Shown piece after piece: positions 56,347 through 64,000 of a DNA stretch of 64,000 bases. This stretch comes from Chelonoidis abingdonii. Taxonomy: Eukaryota; Chordata; Testudines; Testudinidae. The stretch lies in contig NC_133770.1 of assembly GCF_003597395.2 (NCBI RefSeq), positions 294,397,341-294,461,340 on the forward strand, given 5' to 3'. A program made the translations under genes and the position numbers. The first letter of the stretch is position 1. The number at the start of each line of letters is the position of its first letter. Under the pieces are notes generated by a model. It was given only the letters and a program-made list of their open reading frames with translations. It was not told where the DNA came from and searched no databases.

Positions 56347-56859
56347 GTGTGGCTCCCCTCCTCCACAGGGAGGGTTGAGCCCCGTCCATCTTCCCCCAGG
56401 GCAGAACTTCCGGGCGGAAGCCCCGCCCCTCAAAGGGTCAGGCGGCGACCCGGAAGTATAAAAGCCGGGCTCCGGCCTGCAGTTGGAGCTCAGCAGCCGG
56501 CGAGAGCAGACGTGCCGGCTGACCCTCGTTGGTGGGAGGCTGCCGAGCTCCGAGACAGGGACCAGGCCTCGCCGGAACCGACCCGCAGCAACCACGACCC
56601 TGAGCTGCGGGAATTACCAAAGCTGCCCAGCCCCAACTACGGCCTGGAGGAACCGTCGGACCGGACCTGGCCCAGCTACCCGGAGGTGCACCCGGATCTA
56701 CCTAGCCCGGACTGGGAGGAGCCCATGACGGTAGACGACCCGGCGGACCAGGTAGGGAGCGAAGGGGGAATGGAAAGTAGCCCGGGGGCGGCTGACCACA
56801 GTCAAGCTGCAGAAGGCCCCGAGCCGATGACCGTGTGTGTCGGTCAGGATCCCCACTGA
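56347..56859 (+). other. 170-codon acidic, proline-rich frame inside the GC-rich LTR
   Basis: The frame is open from 56,347 to a TGA at 56,859, mostly downstream of the TATA box. The part after about 56,550 is acidic and proline-rich (PSPDWEEPMTVDDPAD, then EGPEPMTVCVGQDPH). The motif EPMTV occurs twice. There is no known domain. The N-terminal part precedes the predicted transcription start. Open length in GC-rich DNA is weak evidence for coding; its presence in other family copies would matter. Possible small element-encoded protein, or chance. Confidence 0.25.
56456..56463 (+). promoter_or_regulatory. TATA box of the GC-rich LTR
   Basis: tataaaag sits in GC-rich sequence 120 bases from the TG start, in the position of a U3 core promoter. 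Confidence 0.55.
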
Positions 56860-57189
56860 TCGCGCTGTCAGTGTGTTTCGGGTCGTGATGAGCCCCATTG
56901 ATCACTGTCAGTGTGTTTCGGACCGGATCCCCACTGACTGCCACTAGCGGCGACAGCCGCTACTAGGGCCCCGGGCTGGAACGCAGAGGAGTGGGTGGGC
57001 CTGCGTTCCCCCTGCCACCCGTACCGGGTGGCAGTATCCCCCTTTCACCCCAAAGCTACCGTGTGTTTGCTGCTCTGCCCTGCCCCAAAGGGCCAGAGCC
57101 CTCTGAACTATTTTTGCTGCTCTGCCCTGCCCCAAAGGGCCAGAGCCCTCCCGTCAGGACCCCACCGAACGCGCTGTCAATGTGTTTCG

Positions 57190-57560
57190 GGATTATGCAC
57201 GCCCGGATTGTACTGTGTTTGGTGCCCCGCCCGAACCAAGGGCTGGGCCCCTATTGACTCTGGTACGGCTCTACCCTGCCCCAAAGGGTTGGAGCCAATT
57301 GTACTGTGTTTGGTGCCCCGCCCGAACCAAGGGCTGGGCCCCTATTGACTCTGGTACGGCTCAACCCTGCCCCAAAGGGCTGGAGCCTGTTGTACTGCGT
57401 TTGGTGCCCTGCCTGGACCCAGGGCTGGGCCCCTATTGACTCTGGTACTGCTCTGTCCTGCCCCAAAGGGCCAGAGCCTGTTGTACTGCGTTTGGTGCCC
57501 CGCCCGACCCAAGGGCGGGCCACTATTGACATTACTGCTGCTCTGCCTGCCCAAAGGGGC
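57190..57560 (+). repeat. Tandem array of about four units in the GC-rich LTR
   Basis: Units starting gtactgtgtttggtgcc(c)c occur at about 57,208, 57,300, 57,392 and 57,483, spaced 91-92 bases, each followed by agggctgggcccctattgac and ctgccccaaagggc. The units differ by few substitutions. Confidence 0.8.
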
Positions 57561-57774
57561 CAGAGTGTAACGGACCGTTCAGGTGGTACCCGCCTGCAGT
57601 CAAGGCGGGGCCCGACTGACTTTGCTGTGTCCCAGTCCGCTCCGCAGGGACCGATCGCCCGGACAGTGGACTGCGGACCCGAGGGACAGGACCCAGCGAG
57701 GACAGGACAAGGCCGGTGTGGCTCCCCTCCTCCACAGGGAGGGTCGAGCCCCGGCTTCCCTCGTCACAGGGACA

Positions 57775-58236
57775 ATCTGGAAACCTGAAAGAAGGATATT
57801 TTTCAAGTCTTGATAAAGAAGATCTTTTGATCAACCAAGAAGGTACCACAACTTTCTGTCTTCTCCCTCTTATTTCACACAGAAAGCGTTTTTCAAGGTG
57901 TTTTCAGATTGGCAGTTCACTCCATTGACTTTTCTTTTCTATAATGTTAAAAAGAAACTCTCTTAAAGGGACTGGATGGCTTAAGGAATTGGTAATGGCA
58001 TACAGATGTAGTGCTAATCTGGCGCAGGCCGACCAAAGTCTTTCCAGTGACTTCGATAACCTTTGAATTGAGCTTGTATTGACAAAAAGCCATTACAATC
58101 TACTTAATTGTTTGTAAGTGAAATTCACCCTGGACTAGGTCCTATGTACCACTTAAGCACTAAATCTAGAGCTGAAGTGAGATGTAAGTGGTACATAAGA
58201 CTGGTGCTGACCCTCATATTTCACCTGATATGAAAT
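57775..58236. other. Unassigned stretch
   Basis: No gene or repeat recognised between the two LTR families. Confidence 0.3.
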
Positions 58237-58937
58237 TGTAGCGGGGTAGTCACTCCGCTCAGGTCCAGAGGGGTTAAAAACAGTCCTGGGAGCTGGCCGT
58301 GCCTGAAGAAAGCAGCTTTTAGGCTGGACTGATTTGGGGAAGTGACTGTAGCTGGGGCCACGCCCCAAACAGACTCAGTTGGCCCTATAAAGGCAGAGAA
58401 GCCAGGGGCAGACAGGGAGTGTTCCTCTGCCTGTAGAGGGAGATGGGCCTGGCTGCAGGGAGCTAGAGACCGGGTACCTGAGTGAAGCAGGGCTGGGGAA
58501 AGGCAGAGGAGCAGGAAGCTCCAGCCTGGAAAACCCCAGGCTGCGGCCTAGCATAAGGCCACAAGTACTGGGGGTTGTAGAGGGCAGCCCAGGGGTAGGC
58601 CAAGGCAGCAGGTCCAAACCCAACCTTGCCAGTGATGAGTAGGCGGATAGTGCAGTCTACCCTAGGGCGTGGGGCTAGATGGTGACTGGCAGTAACTTTA
58701 TACTGAGGTGAGGTGGGACTTGTGGATGTGGGTTCCCCAGGGAGGGGAGAACCTAAGACTGAGAGGTTACTGCCAGGGTGCAGCACCCCAGGTGAAAGGG
58801 CACCAGGGTCCAGGGAGGGACATTGGGGCCAGAGGACAGGCGGATCACCGGCCTGCAGGGGGCACCCTGGAGCTGGAAGAGCTAATTCCTGGAACAGACC
58901 AGCAGGAGGCGCCGTAGGGGTGAGTCCACACCTCTAC
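58237..58937 (+). repeat. Solo LTR (TGTAG...CTAC family), plus strand
   Basis: It starts TGTAGCGGGGTAGTCACTC and ends gtgagtccacacctctac. It has ccctataaaggcag (TATA-like) at about 58,384. Flanking gaaa on both sides may be a 4-base duplication. It matches 25,007-25,686 in inverted orientation. Confidence 0.8.
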
Positions 58938-59069
58938 GAAACCCTTAGCGGACAGTTGTTTACAGTGTAGAAATAACCACCATACCCAGCTCCCTTTGTG
59001 CAAGGCTCAGAAGAGAGGCCAGTAACTGAGCATGGAGACTAATATACTCTCGTTCAATCAGAAGTCACA

Positions 59070-59185
59070 GGCTTGATGCAGGAAATCCTGGGTGAAATTC
59101 TCTGGCGTTTATTAAGCAAAAAGGTCTGATTAGATGAAAATAATGGTCCCTTCTGGCCTTTAAAATCTCTGACTCTCGGAACTCC
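59070..59185 (+). repeat. CR1 3' end, diverged
   Basis: ggtgaaattctctggcgttt, gtctgattagatgaaaataa and ggtcccttctggcctttaaa: CR1 3' UTR in sense order. Confidence 0.7.
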
Positions 59186-59344
59186 CTGCTACAGGTGGCT
59201 GGCCCAGTGAGCCATGTTTCTGAGGCAAGATGGGGGAAGATTGTGTAAATCACATTAGGAAAGGCAGGTCAGTGTCCCCCTCTAGGGCTGGGTCTACCTA
59301 GGAAGTTTTTGAATCAGTTGCAGCTTCCAACATACAAACTTAGG

Positions 59345-60313
59345 CCTGAATGCACAAAAAGAGTCAGCCAGCATTACTGCCCCTAACTTTTAGTCACCTG
59401 GCAAATCCCCGTGAGTCACAAAATCTGAGTTAGGCACCTAAGCTCCTATACAATGAATGGGGAGAGATGGACACCTGAGACTGATTCACAAAAGCTTGCT
59501 AGGCAGGGAGCTGCCTACACTAGTCAATGGGAAATGCTAATGAGAGGGGTATGTACCATGCCCCACCTCTGTCTTGGACACAGCTGCCTAAGTCTGGGCT
59601 GCAAGGAGTCACCTATCTCTGCCTGGGATTCTCAGCTGCAAACCCTCTCTTGGTGGCAGCTGTCAGCAAGAAGCCAGGTGGGGAGGCAGAGAAAAGGATT
59701 TATTTCTTCACTTTTAGCCCAGTGGTTAGGGTGCTTACTGGGGATGGAGGAGACCCACAATCAATTCCTTCTGCTCCTATCACTCTTTAATTATTTATCC
59801 AGAGTGCAACAGGAAAGGCTGAGGGATCCCCTATCAGAAGATCCCATTAACCAGTGGTTAAAGCATTCTTAGGAGAAGGGGCAGAGCTTTCTTCAAATTC
59901 CTTCTCCCCCTCTGCTAGGGCAGGGACTTGAACTGGAGGATCTCCCACCTCTTGGGGGAGTACCCTTACCACTCAGCTACAAGTTATGAGGGAGGGCCTC
60001 ATCCCCTGCCTCAGAGCACACCCACCAGATCAGGTCCTGCATGTGACTTAGGCAGAAGTAGCCTATCCTTCCTGGATTGTGACTTGGTCTGGGGTTTAGG
60101 CAGGAGATAGGTGCCTTGATAGGTATGGGGATGCAGCAGTGCACATGCTCAGTGGCAGAAACATGGGCAGCTAGGGAGCTTGTCTGCAAAATTCTAGGTG
60201 CTAAGGCGCCTATAGGATTTAGCCAGAGATTTGTGCATTGCAGTGGCCATGAAACTGAGACTTAGATGCCCAAAAGAGGGATTTAGGTGCCTAACTCCTT
60301 TTGTGCATTTAGT
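59345..60313. mobile_element. TIR-bounded non-autonomous element (copy 2)
   Basis: Left end ggcctgaatgcacaaaaaga and right end ccttttgtgcatttagtcc are inverted (about 16 of 19), each adjoined by inverted ttaggcacctaa words. The interior holds tRNA-like segments in opposite orientations: cagtggttagggtgctt near 59,720 and ggacttgaactggagg with ttaccactcagctac near 59,925-59,985. No transposase frame. Copy 1 is at 52,000-52,635. Confidence 0.7.
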
Positions 60314-60499
60314 CCTTTACCTGAAGACTTTGAGGTTCACATGCTTTTAGTTCTGAAGGTCCTGGATTCAACCCTTGCTGATGGCCCAAATGGAGCTGCC
60401 TATACCTGCACACTTCTGCCTGCTCAGTAGATACACAGGAAGCTACAATTCTCCAGACCAGCCAAGCCAACACCGTTCAACAGCCATAATTTTGCTCTT

Positions 60500-61000
60500 T
60501 TCAGAGTGGTAGCCGTGTTAGTCTGTATCAGCAAAAACGAGGAGTCCTTGTGTCACCTTAGAGACCAACAAACTTATTTGAGCATAAGCTTTCATGGGCT
60601 AAAGCTCACTTCATCATATGCATGCTGTGGAAAATACAGTAGGAAGATATATATCTATATAGAGAGAACATGGAAAAAAATCGGTGTAGCCATACCAGTT
60701 CTAATGAGACTAATTGATTAAGGTGGGCTATCATCAGCAAGAGAAAAAATCTTTTGTAGTGATAATCAGGATGGCCCATTTCAAACAGTTGACAAGAAGG
60801 TGTGAGTAACAGAAGGGGGAAAATTGAGGAAATAGTTTTTAGTTTGTGTAATGACCCATTCACTCCCAGTCTTTATTCAAGCCTAATTTAATGATGTCCA
60901 GTTTGCAAATTAATTCTAGCTTTGCAGTTTCTCATTGAAGTCTGTTTTTGAAGTGTTTTTGTTGAATAATTGCGACTTTTAGATCTGTACTCTTGGGTAT
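60500..61000. mobile_element. Foldback MITE group, long member
   Basis: ttttcagagtggtagccgtg, ttagtctgtatcagcaaaaa, gtcaccttagagaccaacaa and aagctttcatgggctaaag match the left end of 6648-7008. A different right half (agtctttattcaagcctaat, tttgcagtttctcattgaag) makes it a longer relative, truncated near 61,000. Confidence 0.75.
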
Positions 61001-61735
61001 TATAACGTAAAACGTAATTAACTTGCCTACCAGATGCACCCTTCTCACCACGGCTGGAAACCTCCTTTTTGAAAAGCTTTGTTCTTTAAGGAAGAGCCCT
61101 TATCAAAGATGACCCAATCACGTAGGTTGCCAACAGGTGAAAACACAATGCTGTGCGAATGAAATATTTGTGTGCCGGTTTGTATTCGCGAAGACTTCCA
61201 ATGCTCAAGTGCATTAGTTCAATAGGCCGGATCAAGCAATGGTGTAGAGTGAAAGACAATGCCCTAAGAAAGCCTTGACACCTTACTGAAGGATTTCTTA
61301 TAGATATTATTTTTCAGCAAAATTACGCCGCAGGTGAACTGCAAAATATAAAGGTATATGGAACAGAAAATTACACTGAGGTAATGATTCACATTTGGCT
61401 TAAACCTAATTAGCAAAGTCAGAGTTATTATTCTTTAGTCATCTGCTTTATCTCAGCAGGAGTTTTGCCTCAGTAAGAAAGACATCCATTGAGTGCAATG
61501 AGCCCTGAGTGAGAATTTGGCCCAGTACTGTTATTTATTGTGTCTTCAGTACCAGAGGTGTAAAAATGCTGTACTGAGTGGCCCCAGCCAGACAAGCTGT
61601 AGCACGGTGTATTCTTTACTAGGTATCTGACTGATCAAGGACAGTGCCCAGCTGTAGGGGTGAGTGTTCAAACTGGGGGTTGGAGAGTTCTCCTCACATG
61701 GGTGGGACATCAGCATGGCCAGATCTCCATAGCAC
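61001..61735. other. Unassigned stretch
   Basis: Nothing recognised. Confidence 0.3.
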
Positions 61736-61739
61736 ACTG

Positions 61740-61870
61740 TTATTATTTATTTGTATTGCTGTAGAACCTAGGAGGGGCGTAGTCCCAGACAGAGCCCCCC
61801 GTGCTAGGCCCTGTATAAACACAGGATGAAAGGATGGTCCCTGCCCCAAAGAGCTTACAATCTAAGCAGT
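61740..61870 (-). repeat. MIR-type tail (minus strand)
   Basis: tattatttatttgtattgct, cccgtgctaggccctgtata and ccctgccccaaagagcttac: antisense tail of the long MIR-like family. Confidence 0.7.
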
Positions 61871-62006
61871 GTTAGCATAGGTTTTTGACATGCTTCTTCC
61901 ATGATTTTGATGTCTGCTGCACCAGCTGGACTTCACAGGCAGTGGAGTTAGGTGATACGGTAGTTGGCTTTCCTTTCTCTTCATCATCCCAGCATAGAGT
62001 TATGTG

Positions 62007-62410
62007 CATAGGTGCCATATTTTCCAGGCACCAGTGGGTGCTCACCCATGGCCCAGCCCTGCCTCCACCCTGCCCTGCCCTGCCCCCAACCCAACCCCTT
62101 CCCAAAAGTCTCTGTCCCAACTCCACTCCCTCACTGCCCCATTGGACCCCTTTCCCAAATCCCCACTCTGGCACTGCCTCTTCTCCGAGCGCACCATGTT
62201 CCCCCTCTTCCACCTCCCTTCCAGTGCTTGCTGCCATGAATCAGCTGTTTCGCAGTGGGAAGTGCTGAGAGGGAGGAAGGAGAAGCAGATCGGCAGCGTG
62301 CTCAGGGGAGGAGGTGCGCTGGGGTGGGGAGCTGCCAGTGGGTGCAGAGCACCCCCAATTTTTCCCCATGGGTGCTCCAGCTTGGAGACACCACAGAGTT
62401 GGCGCCTATG
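62007..62410. mobile_element. hAT-type MITE, 8-bp duplication
   Basis: Ends cataggtgcca and ttggcgcctatg are inverted. Octamers gttatgtg (61,999-62,006) and gttaggtg (62,411-62,418) match 7 of 8. The C-rich interior gives long chance frames on both strands. It is the same family as 8148-8620. Confidence 0.85.
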
Positions 62411-62689
62411 GTTAGGTGGTGCTGCCCCTTTTATGGATGTGGCAGAGGACATAGGTCCTGACACAGTCCTTCAGATTTGTATCACTATCAGCAAAAATGA
62501 GGATGTCGGCCCTAGTGTTCAGGCCAAGTTCCTGTTTGATGATTCCCTCTGCTACCTAAATCCTGGATGATGTATTCTTCACTCTGCGCTCAGCCCTGCC
62601 AGGTACTCCACTGCTGCTGATCGTATGAAAGGTGAAAACACTCAGTACCATATGAAAATAGCCACCTTTGGAATGGCTTCTGATCTCTT

Positions 62690-62770
62690 TCACTCTGATA
62701 TTAACCAGGAGTAACTCCACTGAAGTTAACGAGTCAGGTCCTCATCTGGTGTAAAATCAGCATAGTGCCC
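62690..62770. repeat. Ancient palindromic repeat fragment
   Basis: ggagtaactccactgaagtt, aacgagtcagg and atctggtgtaaaatcagc form part of the 'ttacaccggtgtaaat...gaagtcaatgg' type foldback. Confidence 0.45.
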
Positions 62771-62793
62771 ACTACTCAGTGAAATCACCAAAA

Positions 62794-63397
62794 GCAAATG
62801 TGATTCTGGGATGCATTAACAGATGTGTTGTGAGCAAGACACGAGAAGTCATTCTTCTGCTTTACCCTGCACTGGTCAGGCCTCAGCTGGAGCATTGTGT
62901 TCAGTTCTGGTCACCGCCTTACAAGAAAGATGTGGAGAAATTGGAGAGGGTCCAGAGAAGAGCAACAAGAATGATTAAAGGTCTTGAGAACATGACCTAT
63001 GAAGGAAGGCTGAAAGAATTGGGTTTGTTTAGTTTGGAAAAGAGAAGACTGAGAGGGGACATGATAGCAGTTTTCAGGTATCTAAAAGGGTGTCATCAGG
63101 AGGAGGGAGAAAACTTGTTCACCTTAGCCTCTAATGATAGAACAAGAAGCAATGGGCTTAAACTGCAGCAAGGGAGATTTAGGTTGGACATTAGGAAAAA
63201 GTTCCTAACTGTCAGGGTAGTTAAACACTGGAATAAATTGCCTAGGGAGGTTGTGGAATCTCCATCTCTGGAGATATTTAAGAGTAGGTTAGATAAATGT
63301 CTATCAGGGATGGTCTAGACAGTATTTGGTCCTGCCATGAGGGCAGGGGACTGGACTCTATGACCTCTCGAGGTCCCTTCCAGTCCTAGAGTCTATG
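62794..63397 (+). pseudogene. CR1 LINE 3' end with intact C-terminal frame
   Basis: This is the best-preserved LINE piece. The open frame runs from 62,779 (a chance start in flanking DNA) to 63,318, 179 codons without a break. It carries [52 protein letters not shown] and [19 protein letters not shown]: the complete end of CR1 ORF2. The 3' UTR (cctgccatgagggcagggga, ctatgacctctcgaggtccc) and tail (gtctatgaat) follow. It is severely 5'-truncated and lacks RT and endonuclease, so it cannot move itself. Flanking aatcaccaaaag and aatcaccaagag are candidate target duplications. Confidence 0.95.
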
Positions 63398-63469
63398 AAT
63401 CACCAAGAGCTGGAATCACCAAGAACTGGGTTAAGTGGGAGAACCTCCGAACACGGCACCTCAGCTAAA

Positions 63470-64000
63470 GGCAGAGGCGGTGGAGCAGCAAGCAGAGGTT
63501 AGCAGCGGCAAAGGCAACAGAGATCAAAGTGGCAGCAGTGAGCAGCAGCGAGCAGCAGTAACAGCAGAAGCGTTGCTTGACTCACCCTTCAGGGGTGGGC
63601 AGTGAACCCACATGAATTCTGGGTCTTCACTGACCTCGGACAACCGAGAGTGGGGTGCAGCAGAGGGAAAAGGAGGTGGCATGTTAAAGGGACGTTGGTC
63701 TGTATTTCACACTGCAAGGTGGGAAACTGAGGCAAAGGACACTGCCCAAGATACTTTGGGGCAGGTTTACTTATTACTTGCATACTTTTGAATCATTGCT
63801 GCAGTGTTTTGCCAAATGAATGATGTATTCCCTCTGCCTTTGATAAAAGTTTTCTTTTGTTATGCGCAGACTCAGTGCTTGTGACTAGGGAAGTATTGCT
63901 TAGGGACAAGGCTTAGTTTTCCCAGATTTCTGGGTGGGCCCTGGACCCACTTCTGGTTTGTAACATTAGGAGGAACCCCTAGATACTGAAGCTGGCTGAC
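63470..64000 (+). repeat. LTR-like repeat, cut by the window end
   Basis: A CAG/AGC-rich start (63,488-63,565) leads to cctttgataaaagttttctt near 63,838, gcgcagactcagtgcttgtg, and aggaacccctagatactgaa near 63,972. I recall these as R-U5 of a turtle LTR; the terminal CA lies beyond 64,000. Confidence 0.4.

Larger units (their letters stand above)
56335..57774 (+). repeat. Very GC-rich LTR-like element with TATA box, open frame and internal repeats
   Basis: It begins TGTAGCGAGGCGGTGTGG. A 35-base segment, ggtgtggctcccctcctcca plus cagggagggttgagc, recurs near the right end (57,716-57,750). A TATA box (gtataaaagcc) is at about 56,457, giving a predicted start near 56,490. The region is rich in CpG. 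A frame of 170 codons follows. From 56,840 there are repeated 'ctgtcagtgtgtttcggg' words, then four units of about 85-115 bases (57,190-57,560) around tgtactgtgtttggtgccc and ctgccccaaagggc. The right end is taken near cgtcacagggaca. I recall it as a dispersed turtle repeat; the LTR class is inferred. Confidence 0.65.

Noticed and set aside
56340..57780. CpG island with TATA box as promoter of a host gene
   Set aside because: The interval has LTR-type ends and internal repeats, and no host exon follows. It is kept as an LTR promoter only.
1..64000. CRISPR arrays, operons, riboswitches, prokaryotic terminators
   Set aside because: The sequence is vertebrate; tandem units found are minisatellites without unique spacers, and no bacterial gene structure is present.

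Overview
This window is vertebrate nuclear DNA, almost certainly from a turtle (Testudines). The evidence is the repeat content: many CR1 LINE fragments with the sauropsid-type 3' end (ggttggactagatgacctc, then an attctatg-type tail), a tRNA-headed SINE that carries that same CR1 tail, and hAT and foldback families that I recognise from memory as abundant in turtle genomes. I could not confirm family names by a database search. No host protein-coding exon, functional tRNA, rRNA, CRISPR array or prokaryotic operon was recognised. The open frames present are short and are explained by transposon coding sequence, its antisense strand, or simple GC-rich sequence. The region reads as intergenic or deep intronic DNA.

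Layout. 1-2,960: CR1 endonuclease remnant (-), then a non-LTR retrotransposon split by an LTR. 3,090-6,640: largely unassigned. 6,640-15,140: a foldback element, a CR1 (-) split by an hAT element, and several small TIR elements and SINEs. 15,198-15,823: deleted Ty3/gypsy-like remnant. 16,339-22,333: degenerate endogenous retrovirus (RNase H, integrase C-terminus, env, PPT, 3' LTR) with a 1.4-kb GC-rich TIR element inside env. 22,890-26,704: L1-like fragment, then one CR1 (-) disrupted by four other elements. 28,229-29,718: two abutting LTRs (-). 31,828-32,113: CpG-rich foldback element. 35,475-36,815: tRNA-derived SINE and a 1.1-kb CR1 (+). 38,156-40,100: solo LTR with a SINE inside, then an hAT element with perfect target duplications. 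43,256-44,510: hAT element and LTR. 45,998-47,043: two opposed CR1 pieces. 49,254-50,264: Tigger-like element. 52,000-52,635 and 59,345-60,313: two copies of a TIR-bounded repeat. 56,335-58,937: two LTR families, the first very GC-rich with a TATA box, a 170-codon frame and tandem repeats. 62,007-63,397: hAT element and the best-preserved CR1 3' end. The window ends inside an LTR-like repeat.

Nothing here functions together as a pathway. The informative content is a record of insertions: which element lies inside which, target-site duplications, and the state of catalytic motifs. Boundaries marked by target duplications and terminal repeats are exact to a few bases. Other boundaries are estimates by eye. 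I found no convincing new biological system. The most unusual objects are the GC-rich LTR at 56,335-57,774, the CpG-rich foldback element at 31,828-32,113, and the gag-to-LTR duplicated remnant at 15,198-15,823.
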